A stretch of DNA of 64,000 nt from Bradysia coprophila (GCF_014529535.1 NW_023503464.1:911863-975862); one strand, 5' to 3'. Numbered from the stretch's first letter, positions 22,833-35,407 are shown. The notes: generated by a model not told the origin, from the sequence alone. Made by a program: numbers and translations.

Positions 22833-25800
22833 TTACTCTTCTGGTACATCCTGACCAATGTGCATCATTTGAACTAATTTCGAACCGTACGGTGTTATCT
22901 GCGTCACAGGTAGTCGATTGCTTTTTGTGCAGCCTCGCGGGCAAGGTACTGCGGGGAAAATTTTGTGTTTAAAGATTGCATTCGCTAAATAGCACACGCT
23001 TAAGAAATGGCTGCATCGACTCCGCCCTGCAAGTGAAATCAATCGTTACTTTGAACACAGAAAACATTCCCGAATGTACGTACGAATGATGTGTCCTTTG
23101 CAAAATGGTTGCTGTTTCCCTCCGTTGATACACAGATCCAATGAACCGCTGAACGACACCTGTCCGAGACCACCCGAATTGGTGTGTATCACTTGTACTA
23201 CGTCTGCATCGTCTCGCGTCAATCGATACGATCGCGGTGCCTGACGTTCAATCAATGGCTTTGCAGGGTCCAGACCTTTAAAATTCGAGAGAAAAAAACG
23301 TTGAATTCAGTTGTTAGGCCTTTACGTGTTACGGTAATGTAAATGGCACTTCGCTCATATGAAATATGCATTTACATTGCCTAATCACGTAAAGCACAGT
23401 ACGTACGTCAGTCCAAATTTTTATTTTGACGAGTAAAAATACCGCTCTCCGCTTCGGGTCGGGCTATAACGTCCCAACTCGTCAAAACAAAAATTTGGAC
23501 CCACGGACGTAATGTACAAACACTCATTTGAACGCCGAATATGCGACCTATGATTTTATGCTGCCTTGTAGTCAGATGCGTAGTCACCATGCCACAGATG
23601 TGTGCACCAAGTGAATGACCTACGCAGGTGATTTGTTGATTGTCTTGACCATGATGCGTTAGAAATGCATAGACCTTTGAAGATAATTGCCTTTATTGAT
23701 CGGTCGTGCGAACATCACATAATATGACTAACCTGAGCTGCACATTGACCAACTAATTTCGTATTTGATAGTGCGGACAGGTAGCATGGATAGTATGTTA
23801 GCCGCGTCCAACTGACCATAATAACATTAAATTTCCTAGACAAATAGGCTAAATAAATGCCAAAAGAAAAAAAAAATGATTCAACGGCACAACGCCCGAT
23901 TAAACATTTGGATTATAAGTTGAATAGTATCGTTATACCGTCTCGTAAATATCTCATATGCCTATCCACATGGCTGCCATTGAAACCGTGGACAATGAAT
24001 GCAGTTTCTTCATACGATTTAAATTTGGCACGACGTAACGAGTCTGGGTCCAATGGATTTATTAGCTTACCGCGTCGTTGTTTTCTGTAAAGTGCGGTAA
24101 GTTGTTTTTATTTACATTGTTAAATGAACATTGTATGCACACTAGGGTGGTCTAAATTTGTGTGGACACTACAGTTATTGAGGTGGAAAAAACGTTTGTG
24201 AATCTCTTCTACTTTGTTCACACTTTGTTTTACAAGCCATAATAAGAAGCAGAGTTTCTGAAACTTATTTTGCTCCCTAATTCGATTTTTTCAGAGAGTT
24301 TGTTTTCTGGAAAGCCTTTTGTTTGAAATCAATTTGTTAATTATCCCAAACTTACAGAAAGAAGGTGTCTCCTAAATAGACTTCACTAAATCAGTACGAA
24401 ATTGAAGTCGTTGTAAAAAGTATCTGCAAAGAACGGAATCTGACAACACTGTCAAGGATAGATTATAGGCTAGATACGTCTTTTTGTAACTACTTTTCCA
24501 GTTTTTTTAGCTTTTAGCCCAAATTCTGAAGTAGTTGTTTCTACAGCTATCGAAAGATTGTTTTGCGACACAAAAGTTTTGCCCACCAATGAACAACAAT
24601 CCTTTTATGGAAATAAACTAATGGAGGAAAATTTGAGGTAATCGTTAGAGAATTCAACCTTTTACCAAAGTAGTTCCACAACTTTAGAGAACTTCATTTG
24701 CCACTACTTTAGCTAAAGTAATTGTGGTTACAAAACTTTGACAACTACTTTTGCCACTACATCAGCTGAAGGGGTAAAAATCGTGGCAAAAAGATTGTTT
24801 TGCGACTACTTTTGCAACTATGGTTTGCCACTACTTCAGCTTTTTAGCCCAAGTTCTGAAGTAGTTGTAAGAAAATGTATCTAGCCTTGGCAGCGCGCTG
24901 TTGTGTAATTAGACTCCATTTTTCCTACTTGAGCTGGTACGGAATTGATTTAATCAAATTTTTGTAGTTCTTAAATGGACATAATTTATGCAGGAGAGTT
25001 CAAACAACGCAAAAAACACTATTTTCGAAGTAACACTCTTGAATGATGATGTTTAAAACAGATTTTTTTTAGGGAATTTGCCCAGCCGAAAAAATTGACA
25101 ACAGAGGAATGTGTGGTTCATAGTGGAGTTAGTAGGGGCTGTCCTAAGCAACATAAGCTAGAGTTCAGTTATTTCTGATTAAAATTAATAAGAAATTTTT
25201 TTTAAATATATTCTTTTGAAAATGTGAGCTATACGTCAGTCAATCATGCTTATCACGTTTTTTTACATTCTCTAATGTCCATTTAAGAACTACAAAAATT
25301 TGATTGATTAAGGAGTGATTTCGTACTGTTTTTGTCTGTTTTGAAGACGACCTTCCTTTCGTAACCCAACAAAAGTATTCAATTTTTTTTGTGCCAATCT
25401 CGTCACGAGCTTTCAGAATCACTAGGATGACCCAAGAAAATGAAACAAAGTTTTTTCTTGGACCACCCTAATACATACATCATGCGCAGTTGCGGATGAA
25501 CTAATTTCCAATAAATAAATAAAATCATTTTGCAAACCATTATTTTTATGTGAATGCCACAACAAAATTGCCGCCATAAATTTTTATAATTTCAATTGAA
25601 AAATGTTTTCTTTGAATTACATTTTTTAAAATATAATAATTCATTGTCGGTTAATGCTAGCCGTTGTGTAGTTGCTCTCTAATTTATTTATTATCGCCGC
25701 TTTCTTTTACGCATGGAATTGGGGTTTTGGTTTTTACTTCACTTTTATTTATTTACAGTGCGTGGCAGATATTACGACCAAATCATGCTCATAATGATCT

Positions 25801-28800
25801 GTCGATACGTATGACTTAAAACTGCCTAATCAATACATGCTGTGGACTCCACATCATTAGTTCCACTTAACGTAAATACCATACCGCATGCACATCTATT
25901 AGTTTAAGTTAAAACAAATCACAGTTTACTCGAGCAATGTGTGTGATTGTTTCCTCAGCTGTTAACTAGCCATATCGGAGATAATCATAGACATCATTCA
26001 AATTGAATTCGTAATCTTCTTAGCGCAATTAGATATGTATATAACGCAACCATGAGACCGCAAAGACTACGAATTACGCGAATCATTTTGAAAGGAAAAG
26101 TGCAATTGGAATTCATCTTTGATCTGAATTAAATTTTCTCTTCGACAGAGCAAGCATGTTTTACCAGTTTCATTTATCGAGTCTATTACTTCGCTTGATT
26201 GAACATTTGCTGTAGATTGATACGTACAATCTTTGACTTCAATAGTTTTAGCATACAATCCATATAAGACCACATTCGCTAGAGTTAATTGTTTATTTTT
26301 CTCGTCGTTGCCGATAACAGATGACAATGGTAAACCAAGGTGCCTATATTTACTTCCAATAAGCAATTTTTCTGGGATTAAATTTTAATACCCTGCTATC
26401 GATTAAGGAACTTCAAATCTTTTGTGTATGTGTAGAATGATGAGTTCGACGGATGTTATTTCACGTCTGTAAACGCTTTAAATTTTTTAACGACACCAGT
26501 TCCACAATTTCCACAATTTCCACAATTTTATTGACATAGAAAACTGAACCACCCTTAATTCTATCAAGAATATATTAGAATCGCGATTTTTTTTGGCTCA
26601 CACAGAGTTTTGTTTCATCCGATTTTTCGAAATAAATCTGCAATTAGAAATCACATATAATCCTTTCAGGGTATTTTCTCGGTAAAAACTGTTAGAAATA
26701 AACTCTGAAAAGACTAACAGAGCAATAGCTCAGTATAATGATTCTCGACTGGTGTACTGGAGGTCCCGGGTTCAAATCTCGTCAGATAAATAGTTTTGTT
26801 TATTTTATGAAAAATGGTATGGTAATGTTTCGTGAAGAAAAACCGTAGATCACACCTCGCACATAAATGTTGTGTTCACCACTGGGAGAAGTAGTAAATT
26901 CTAATTCGAGCGAAATCGCGACCAATCAATTTTCCATACCATTTTTGAAAACATAAACAAAGTGACAGTTTAAGTGAGAAATGTTCTATTTTTTTCGCAA
27001 CGGGAGAGAAATTTAGTTGTAATGTCAACACAACATTTTTCACAACAAATGCTTTTGAAGTTTCAGTTTACATTCTAATAATAACAGACGTCACCACATC
27101 TACAATTTGTTTTTGAACAGTCAATTAATGTGTGTCTCATCTCTCTAGGACCTTATAATTTGGGGTTAAATGAAAGTAATTACCGAGGGAATTAAATTTT
27201 AATTCCAAAAAAGATCCATTCGCGTACTGTTAATACCCAAAAGATTAAGATCTAGGTCCACATTTCTATCTGTTATACAAATCGATAAAATTCTGAAAGT
27301 TTTGGTGGTAGGCGAGATCATGCAATTTTATTAAACATTTAAAACAACTAAAATGAATGTACGCGCGACACTTACAATATTATTATAATACGATGGGCTG
27401 GTTGGGCTACAAATTTTTCAATAATAAAAACGGTAATTATGCAGATCGCGTTAATAACAGTGGGCCTACGATCTTTATGTTTTATTTGCTAGATGTAATA
27501 TGCAAATGAACTTTTTCTTAGATTCGTGTACACAGAGGTAAAATACACTCGGCATTGTTGTTGTGCTGAGTAAATCGTTCGATTCATGGTTCATAAACAT
27601 TTCTCATATAGCTCACCCATCACCATTTCGTTTACATGCTCCAAATTAATCGTATAATATCCAAACATATCCATGGCATTTTTATTATCAATTAAAAGTC
27701 TTGGCATCATCATTATCCATTTCATGCTTTTCATTTTTTTTTTGTTTATTAATTTTTGTTTTAATTTTTTTTCCACTAAAATGAAAAAAGAAAATTTCTT
27801 GTGCATAACCTGTGTCTTGTTAATAAATAATTTCTTGTTTACGTTTCGTTATCGTTGAATGGTTTCACTATACGGTAAGGCACACGTCTGCAGGACATGA
27901 TAAAATCTCAGAACGAGACAAATTTTTCTCTTTTTTTTCGAGTAATAATTTTTATCGTCAATTTGTTGTCACAAGCAAAACCAACAACCATAAAACCGAT
28001 GTTAACATTTTGTTATGAATATAAATTTTAACGCAAAGGGCTTACAAAAAGACGAAATTGAAAAAATAAAGTAAAACAACAGCAAACAACGAATGCATAA
28101 TGAGCATCAAGTACAATAAAGTTCAATTACACGCACTTCATTTTGTGTTATCAACCGTTTGCTTTTTGCATAACTTTCTGCGCTATTTATCTCCATTGTT
28201 TTGTAATATGTCTGAGTTTGAGTTATTTATTATTTCAAGAACTCAATTCAGTTTTTTTTTCAATTTTTCTTTTTAGTAAAAACAATTGTAGCAAATTGCA
28301 TTGCATCAGAAATAGCAACAAAAAGGCAAGTGAAAAAAAATTAATTTTTTAGCGCCATCGCCACTTAAGTTTTGTATGGAATGTTTTTGTTAATATCTTG
28401 TCTGATCAAAAGAGGTTTTCCTCAGAATTTCTGAATATTACAGTCGGCAACTTTGAAATGAATGACACATTTTGTTTCAGCTGTCTCTCAGCTGATCCAC
28501 TCATACAATTAAAACTGTTAATACTTGCTTATACGGGTGAAATAGTTACACACGCGTGGCAGTGGTAGAACCGTTTAAAGACATACAAAAATAAAATAAT
28601 TTAGGATCAGGTCAGTGTGAGATTACTTTCGATTTTTTAGGGACAGTTAAAAAACGAATTAACACTTAAAAAAATTTACTTATTATCACATTTTCGTTTT
28701 CAACAGATTCTACATAATTTCTAAATTCACAGATTTGACAGTCTTGATATTACATGGTTTTTTGGTTTGTATCCCAGTAAACTGGTCGTTACATGTGTGC

Positions 28801-31052
28801 GACAAAAATTTCGATTGGGAAAAAATTCAAATATTTCATTCAATATAACAGCTGTCAGAATGCTTGGGACAAGAAATTTCAGATCCTACATAAAACAAAA
28901 ATGTGATAATACCTAATTTTTGATAGCTGTAATCCCACTTCGATTTTTTCTCTGTACAATTGACACTTCTAAAATAATGTTATCAATTCTATATATACAA
29001 CACACTTGTCACGAAGAAGCCGAGGCTTGCCGACACTTGCCGAGGCTGATAGTGACAAGTGTGTACTCTATTTTATCACAGCGAAAACGAGACAACAACA
29101 TAGACCTCTAGTGTAATTTTTGACTTATTTTTCTACTTAAGTAATTTTGACATCCGAACACCGCGCGTATGTGATAAAATGTATTAAAAGTAATTACCGA
29201 GGGAATTAAATTTTAATTCCAAAAAAGATTCGGTCTCGAACTGTTAATCCCCGATAGATATAAGTCTAGGTCTAGGTTCTATCTGTGCAAAAACACGGTT
29301 GTTTGTATTAGTGTATTAGCTGAAAAACAGCTAAAACAAAACTAAGTTTCAAAGTCACCGACTGTAATCCAAACATCATACTAGAAATATTACATACTGC
29401 AGAGATTGTTGTATTGAGATAAACAGGGCACTAACATTAAAATCCGTATGATGTTGAAAGAGTTCGATAGCACTAGTAGAACTCTTCTTTTATTTCAATC
29501 AAATTTCGATAGACTTACTAAATTATTCACATTTTACATAATCATGCCGCCACCTGAGACATCATAGGTACCCAAGTTTTGGTAAAATGATTAATAGAAC
29601 ATTTCGAAACAGTGATACTAAACTCCTTTCATGTTTAAATTTTGAGTTTTCCTGCATTTGAATGCAAACTAAACTTTCCAGCTCACCTGATGCTTCAGAA
29701 ACGGTTAATCATCTATTATCGACAGTAATCTATGTTAAAACGAATGAAGTAAAGGATTTGTATATCAAATACTAAGCGATATACTTTTAACAACAGAAGT
29801 AATAGATTTTACGGTTCGTTTGCCGTTCTATATTAGACTAAAATGGTGAAGGAACGCACACTCCATTTGACAATGACACGACAAAAGTATCTGAAGTATG
29901 TTTTTTACTTAAATTTTCTATAGTATCTTAACAGACTTTGGTATGTATCTTAAATCTAGACAAACGAGTGCATGGTGTCTTGACCAGAGCTAACTTTTTT
30001 GAAAATTGTCTGCCTTCATTATGTAAAAACTTTTGCGAGTAGACAAAACCCTTAGCTGCTATGGCAAACTTACATTAAAACCTGCACCTGATCTCTGGTA
30101 AATTATTTTTACTGAAAAACCAATTTTTTAGATATTGTAGCAGGTACCAAATGGTCTCTGGACACCCATAACGTGTTGGTATATGTTTAAAGTTTCTTCA
30201 CTCAAAAGTCAGAGGAGTCAGATTAGGAAATTATATTTTTCAGCAATTAAGGAAAATAATTCCCTATCATTTGGGGTCAAGGTTTTATTTGTGAGGATGA
30301 AGCAAGAGCTGAATTTCCACAAGAGAAATACTATTTCTGAAATAGAGTCAAACCTCTAGAAGTATTTTGTTCAACATTGACCATAATTGGAGATGCATAC
30401 AATTGGTTGGGTTTGTTTTCAAACAAAAGCCTCGCCGTATTTCGTTGCACGGAAAACAATCTACACATAATAATGTCAGACAAAACAACTAGTCATCTGT
30501 TAACGACAGCGACTTCAAAAACAAGTAATGAACTCGGAATAATGATTTATATTGCAAAATACATCTAACGGATGAAGTGAAGTAATAGATTTCGTATCAA
30601 AAAATTGAAAAAGTTTTTAACAATAGAAGTACAAGATTTAGTAAATCCTGTCACGATGCGCTTTAATATTGATTGCAAATAAAGGTCAAACAGAGATGAA
30701 AAACGAAAAAAAAAAACTCAAAATTGAAGGTTGACCTAACACCAGTCGTTAATCCACAAATTTCACACACCAAAAAATAATAAAATTTAAAAACAAACTT
30801 ACGGTGTGTACATAACAAAGTCAATATCCTCATGCGGACACGAATATTCTTTTTTAAGCATACATCTGAATAGATTTATATCGAACACTCCAGTTCCCAT
30901 AAACTCTTCCGTATCTACAAAAGACAAACCAGAATTAACACTTCGAATATTTTATCGATAAACCGTTCGATCGAAAACGATCAATTAAACAACAATTTAC
31001 CGTCAATCACAAACAAAATCATCAAAACAACAAGAAATTTCATTTTTAGCAT
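22833..31052 (-). CDS. Secreted pancreatic-lipase-fold protein 1 (312 aa, seven exons)
   Basis: Alpha/beta-hydrolase of the pancreatic lipase family, expected to hydrolyse acylglycerol or phospholipid esters outside the cell. Coding exons in transcript order: 31052-31001, 30914-30803, 24084-23939, 23848-23733, 23674-23548, 23275-23084 and 23026-22833 (stop TAA). The lengths sum to 939 nt and every GT-AG phase agrees. A signal-peptide-like start, MLKMKFLVVLMILFVID, is followed by the N-terminal CPHEDIDFVMYTP strand. HGFNG at about 87-91 is the oxyanion-loop region. Nucleophile Ser163 lies in GHSLGA, Asp187 in GLDPAKP and His255 in CSHFLS, so the catalytic triad is complete. The sequence lacks a PLAT domain and an extended lid, as in insect phospholipase A1/lipase H types. 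Met1 or Met4 could be the start. Intron 2 is about 6.7 kb. The intron after the GHSLGA exon holds two hairpin elements. Confidence 0.92.
23319..23397. repeat. CTTCG-core hairpin element in a lipase 1 intron
   Basis: Arms gcctttacgtg, then ggtaatgtaaatg, pair with catttacattgcc and cacgtaaagc. The centre is gcacttcgctcatatgaa. It is separated from the next hairpin by only 7 bp. Confidence 0.7.
23405..23510. repeat. CTTCG-core hairpin element in a lipase 1 intron
   Basis: Arms gtccaaatttttattttgac and gtcaaaacaaaaatttggac surround gcttcgggtcgggctataac. The inner half closely matches 19582-19680. The outermost arms (acgtcagt/acggacgt) are specific to this copy. Removing both hairpins leaves an 87-bp intron. 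Confidence 0.85.
24468..24886. repeat. Inverted-repeat element rich in CTACTT/AAGTAG motifs
   Basis: The ends ggctagatac and gtatctagcc face each other 419 bp apart. The interior is a set of diverged units on ttttgccactacttcagct and gaagtagttgt in both orientations. Confidence 0.6.
24952..25305. mobile_element. MITE with perfect 31-bp terminal inverted repeats
   Basis: The left end 24952-24982 (aatcaaatttttgtagttct onward) is the exact reverse complement of 25275-25305. The interior of about 290 bp has no credible coding frame. Perfect ends suggest it is young compared with its surroundings. Confidence 0.75.
26160..26335. repeat. AACCTGT-family MITE, degraded copy
   Basis: It carries gtctattacttcgcttgat, aatctttgacttcaatagtttt, then cgttgccgataacagatgac in the same order and spacing as the full copies. 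It lies in lipase 1 intron 2. Confidence 0.65.
26716..26790 (+). repeat. tRNA-like sequence (probable tRNA-derived SINE head)
   Basis: An A-box-like tagctcagtataatg and a B-box-like gggttcaaatc lie 50 bp apart, as in a tRNA gene. The acceptor, D and T stems do not pair properly, so I do not call a functional tRNA. The best reading is a pol III promoter relic from a SINE or tRNA pseudogene. Confidence 0.5.
27174..27285. repeat. Dispersed repeat, three copies in the window
   Basis: aaagtaattaccgaggga, attaaattttaattccaaaa and a following ctgttaat...taggtc block recur directly at 29188-29290 and, more diverged, at 33820-33905. Family unknown. The rest of 25480-30800, all lipase 1 intron 2, shows no exon. 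Confidence 0.65.
29001..29063. repeat. Short hairpin
   Basis: The left arm cacacttgtcac pairs with gtgacaagtgtg. The inner part holds two copies of gccgaggct. It is intronic, 63 bp. Confidence 0.6.
29188..29290. repeat. Dispersed repeat, second copy
   Basis: Direct copy of 27174-27285: the first 45 bases are nearly identical, then it diverges. Confidence 0.65.
29690..29830. repeat. AACCTGT-family MITE, inverted degraded copy
   Basis: Read on the minus strand it gives ttttacttcattcg followed by the 'cgataatagatga' block, matching the family landmarks. The ends have decayed. A further inverted relic lies at about 30488-30660. Confidence 0.5.
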
Positions 31053-32321
31053 TTCGTTAACACATCTTCCGTTGATCCAGATTTTCAATTTCAATTTTCC
31101 TCACAAAATATCCCAAATTTTCATTACACCCGATCACTGATCGAACACTTCCGTCTGATCTGTATGTTCATAATTTTGGTAATCCAGTCGATAATTTGCT
31201 GCATACATTCTGCGTTAAGTACTTTCCCTTCCTTTCATCTTAACCATAACGAGCGTAAAACCGATCTGGAGCTGCGTTTAAGATCAAGTAAACTTATAAA
31301 CGACCCCACCATCAAAAAAAAAATAATTCCAAAATTTTTACAAACGGTGCAAATAGACGTGAGTTTGTTTTTATATTTCCAAAAAAAGCGTCGTAAAAAA
31401 CACCAACGACTCAATTAATCCAGTCAATATTTAAGGCAAATAATTTTGTTTTTTTCTACTCAAAAATAAACCTCTTGCACATTCGACCGATCAGTTTAGA
31501 GTGAAAGAATTTCATGTGCATATAATGATTGTTTCATTGCGATATATAATAAAACCGCGATACACATGGGTTGACGCAAACTGTTATTCAAGATCAAGCG
31601 CACCCGTTTATAGCGACCGTGCAGAGAGTTTAATGTAGCAAGTTTTGCGAAAACATTTTCGTGTGTGTAAAGGAGGTATAATACGTTTTCGATGTGAATG
31701 GGGAAAAAGTTGAACGGCGGAGTGGTTATTACATTCAGGTATAGGACGGAGAAGACTAAATTCATCGATTAAATTATATACTTTTCATTTAGCCACAATC
31801 AACATTCTGGTTTTGTTTACCATCTTTTTCCGAATGTACTGTTAATTTACTCGATTATTTAATACCGATGGCATAGTTACAGCACTAAACGGAGAATTAT
31901 AAATGTTCACAATAAACTTGTAAGTGCCTTTAACCAGTTTTTCGAAACGAATATAAGTCAAACAATTTGTAATGTAACGTCAACGTTAGAATGTCTATCA
32001 GAACTATAACACCAGAAGAATCCTCGTTTTCTGATTCAGTTTAACAATCTAAACGGACTGAAAATTGAAAGTACTTAACCAGAAAGTCAGGGTCTTCTTT
32101 TCGAAAGGTCGGAGGCGCCCAGAATAGGGACAATAAATAACATTTTTTGAATAAATGGGAAAAACGCTCTTGTGTATTATAGGAAAAAGTGCTTGAGTTG
32201 ACAAAAAGTCGGCCATAGCCTATTCTTTAAATGGTGTGAAAATCCTTGAAAATCAAAGAAAAATCTTTTTGTTCTAAAAACATACGATTATCTGCCCTCT
32301 GCGCCAACAAAGCAGATTAAT
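31053..32321. other. Upstream flank of lipase 1, no gene seen
   Basis: This is the likely promoter and 5' UTR side of the minus-strand lipase 1, whose ATG is at 31050-31052. No strong core-promoter motif is assigned, and no coding exon or clear repeat family is visible. Confidence 0.4.
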
Positions 32322-32600
32322 TCGTTAAATTTCTAAAATTTCGTTAAATTTCTAAAATTTCGTTAAATTTCTCAAATTTCGTTAAATTTCTCAAATTTCA
32401 TTAAATTTCTCAAATTTCGTTAAATTTCTCAAATTTTGTTAAATTTATCAAATTTCGTTAAATTTATCAAATTTCGTTAAATTTATCAAATTTCGTTGAA
32501 TGCAAAATTTCTCAAAATTCGTTAAATTTATCAAATTTCGTTGAAATTTTGGAAATTTTGAAAAGTTTCGTTAAATTTCACAAATATTCGTTGAATTTTG
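32322..32600. repeat. Tandem repeat, about 19-bp unit (tttcgttaaatttctcaaa)
   Basis: Some fourteen successive units of ttcgttaaatttctcaaa and close variants (ctaaaa, atcaaa) give a clean satellite-like array of about 280 bp. The units on the right are more diverged. Confidence 0.85.
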
Positions 32601-33328
32601 TTAAATGTCGTTGATTGACGAAAAGCCATGTAACCTAAATCCAAAAATATTTTGAAACATAAGTAGTCAGATCAGAAGTAAGTAGTAGATAGACGCATTG
32701 TGTCCTTTGGATTTATTTTCACGAAGTTCTCGGAATTTTGTCGCCCCAATTCGCCCCATTACAGAGACGGCACTACATACAATCACTACATTTTCCTCTA
32801 TAATTTGATCAGAAAAACCATAAATTTCATATCTGAAGTGAAAATACTTTTGTTCGGATTGGAAGGTAATTTGTGGAAAAATAATAATTAAATTGGCTGA
32901 CATGTTACGATCCGATGTAAAGAAATTGTAACTTTGTTCCATCGACCACTGGAGAAAATTTAATTGTGCATTTTCTTTCAGCAAGTGATTATTGACCTCT
33001 CTCATTATAATTACTGTCATTGACACAGAGTCGATACAACAATGAACTTCATCGGTATTTACACTCAATAGCTCTTCGTGTAATAAAAAGTGAAAAGTTG
33101 TTATTCAAGACTTTACCGTTATTTATCCTAGTTAAATACGTTTCAGTACCGACGAGGCTAAAGTACTATGCCAGGGTGCAGTGTAATACAGATTATTATG
33201 CAATGTAAAAGGAAGCCTGACCTGGAAAAGAACCTTGTCTGTCATCGACAACAGCGAGAAATATAAGCGATGAGCTTTGTTTTGCTTCTGGTTTACAGTC
33301 AGATGTGGGATTTTATATAAATGATTTT

Positions 33329-33580
33329 ATCTACCTAGGTGAAATGATAGCAGTGAAAAAGTGCTATTATTTCGCTGTTGGTAGATAAAATAGCGTATTC
33401 ACCTCTGTCCAAATGTTTATTTAGACTCTTGGGGTTATAACATTCACCTTCGGCTCATGCAACAACTCCCCAAGTGACTAAATAAAAATAAACATGTGGA
33501 CAGAGGTGAATAATCTACTATTATATGTCTCTTTGTGGTAAGCCTAACTTTTTCACTGCTATTATTTCACCTAGGTAGAT
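33329..33580. repeat. Outer palindrome enclosing a CTTCG hairpin
   Basis: The left arm ctaggtgaaatgatagcagt, followed by gaaaaagt, pairs with actttttc followed by actgctattatttcacctag on the right. The centre of this palindrome is occupied by the hairpin at 33399-33510, giving a nested foldback of 250 bp. Confidence 0.75.
33399..33510. repeat. CTTCG-core hairpin nested in a larger palindrome
   Basis: Outer arms ttcacctctgtcc and ggacagaggtgaa are exact complements. Inner arms tttatttagactcttgggg pair with ccccaagtgactaaata. The core is accttcggctcatgc. It shares the inner plan with 19582 and 23405, but its outer arms are unique. Confidence 0.8.
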
Positions 33581-33677
33581 AATATATATTATCTGTCTAG
33601 AACGATAATCTCGAGCTTATCCCTCTAGGGAGTTTTTGTTTATCTCGACATATCTGTTCTCGACAGATAAAATATGA

Positions 33678-33790
33678 TATGCACCTATTGCCAGACTGTT
33701 ATTTTGACGTGTAGGCATGATGGCCCACGCCTTCGGCTAGGACAATAATGTCCTACACGTCAAAATACCAATCTTGGCAACAGATGCATA
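33678..33790. repeat. CTTCG-core hairpin element
   Basis: Outer arms tatgcacctattgcc and ggcaacagatgcata pair. Inner arms ttattttgacgtgtagg pair with cctacacgtcaaaata. The core is cgccttcggctagg. The palindrome fades outward into AT-rich flanks. Confidence 0.8.
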
Positions 33791-33819
33791 ATATATATTA
33801 CCAGTTCGAAATGTAATGA

Positions 33820-33905
33820 TTTGCATAGAGATTCAATTTGAATTCCAAAAAAGAGTCGGTCGCGCTCTGTAAATCCCTAGAAGATGCTGGGTCCACATTC
33901 AATTA
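33820..33905. repeat. Dispersed repeat, third copy
   Basis: Diverged copy of 27174-27285: gattcaatttgaattccaaa, then ctctgtaaatccc and gctgggtccacatt. Confidence 0.55.
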
Positions 33906-34919
33906 TTGGTTCGTCAAGAAGTTTTTCTTCTGTTGTCAATTCGTCAGAGTAAACATTATGCAAGTCTGCCATTCAAAGGTATTGCAAGTTAAATGGAATG
34001 CATAAGAGTCTACACAGGAACTGTGTTGAGTTATTTATTTAGAAAAAATTCGTTCCAATTACAGATGTTATATCTAAGTAAGTAAACCGTAAACGACGCA
34101 TCGACTCTGGTTGTCGGCTGAATTGTTTTAGAGAACTATGAAAAAGTGAGATATTACAAAACAATGCCAATTAGATTTTATTACCTTAATCGGAACGAAT
34201 TTTGTCGCAAAATTCACTTACCTATTCTACTATTAAATTCGGTTACTGTTTTTTCTTCGCTTGCAGCCGAACGAATTATTTCAAATTTACTCTCTGTAAC
34301 ATAATGTATGGCTGGTAATAATAATTAAATGGATCGTTTTTTTCCTTCATTCTCTGTAATTTAATAACATTGCATTGCATTATCATATGTGTTGAACGTG
34401 CAGTTTCTCAATCGAATGCCATGTGATTTAGCAAATGAATGAAATTGGCAATGAAATTTCGTTTGATTGCTTCAAACTAAATTGTTTTTTTTTTCTTCGA
34501 TTTTGCTGCGTTTACACATACTTCCTTTTGTATGGGTCGCACAGAGAGACCGGGTCAATGCATAATAATTGTATTTTTGGCCATTCTCTTTTGTTCATTT
34601 TTTGCTTAAATTTCAGTTGTTTTTGTGTTACATGATGCTCCACATTTGAAACGATGCTAAGCAAAAATGCACTGGCATTCTAAAGGTTGCACCAATGACG
34701 TCACGAAAACGGAAAAAGCAATTATGACCTTAATTTCGAACAAGTGACTTTTGAATAAGAGTCAACATCCTCTTCAGGCAATTTTTTTTTTTATTTAAGT
34801 AGGAATACCGTATGTGGCGGTTGGTAATTACTTACAGCGAACGCAATAAAATGCTTCATCAATAAATCACGACCAATCCTTAAGTATGTGAACATTTTTG
34901 TTATAGTTGGAAATAAGAG

Positions 34920-35030
34920 GCGAACGGTAACCATGTATCCAGTACTATTATCGAAGGTGTTACTTCTTTTGAACAACGCATTTTCGAAAGAAAATCTTTT
35001 ACTTCATTAGTTTTAGCATACATTTTAATT
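34920..35030. repeat. AACCTGT-family MITE, left half
   Basis: gcgaacggtaaccatgtatc, ccagtactattatcgaagg and ttttacttcattagtttt follow the left half of 52917-53125. The right half is absent. Confidence 0.55.
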
Positions 35031-35407
35031 TTTAAAGAATCCCGTATACCTATACTGCGTACATTATCATAATGTGTCCGTAACCCTATCGCGAACTTGG
35101 CCCTATTGCCTGCGTAGCCCAAGTACGATACATAGTGCAATAATCTTCAAAGTAAAGAAGGGAACCCAAATAAGCCTCGATAAGCACTTCCAATTCCTTG
35201 AGTTTTACAATTGGGAAGATGACGGATCATGTAGGATTTTGAGCTGTAAATACCAACACACTGCCACCTCAATAATCCCAAAATTCCAGGAGATAACCAA
35301 AAAAACCTCAATAATCCTTAAAATACCTTGAATTCTAGAAATGGTGGACCAATTGGAGTACTGGAATTTCGGGAACAAAGATGCCACTACATCAATAATC
35401 TTAAAAG

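Larger units (their letters stand above)
24143..25470. mobile_element. TAGGGTGGTC-ended element in lipase 1 intron 2, with nested inserts
   Basis: The ends are tagggtggtc and gaccacccta, 1.33 kb apart, each followed inward by an A-rich run. The interior carries two further inverted-repeat elements (24468-24886 and 24952-25305). No transposase is recognised. The ends could be TA plus GGGTGGTC, as in Tc1/mariner-type MITEs (inference). Confidence 0.5.

Noticed and set aside
23835..23848. Alternative acceptor at tctag|GAAATT for lipase 1 exon 4
   Set aside because: It breaks the reading frame with the preceding exon. The acceptor 13 bases upstream (tttag|CCTATT) restores the frame and gives the family motif AYLSRKFNVI.
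26716..26790. Functional tRNA gene
   Set aside because: A- and B-box-like motifs are present, but the T-stem and acceptor stem do not pair and the D-stem is imperfect.
32322..32600. CRISPR-like array
   Set aside because: The units are contiguous 19-bp tandem repeats without unique spacers, in a eukaryotic genome.
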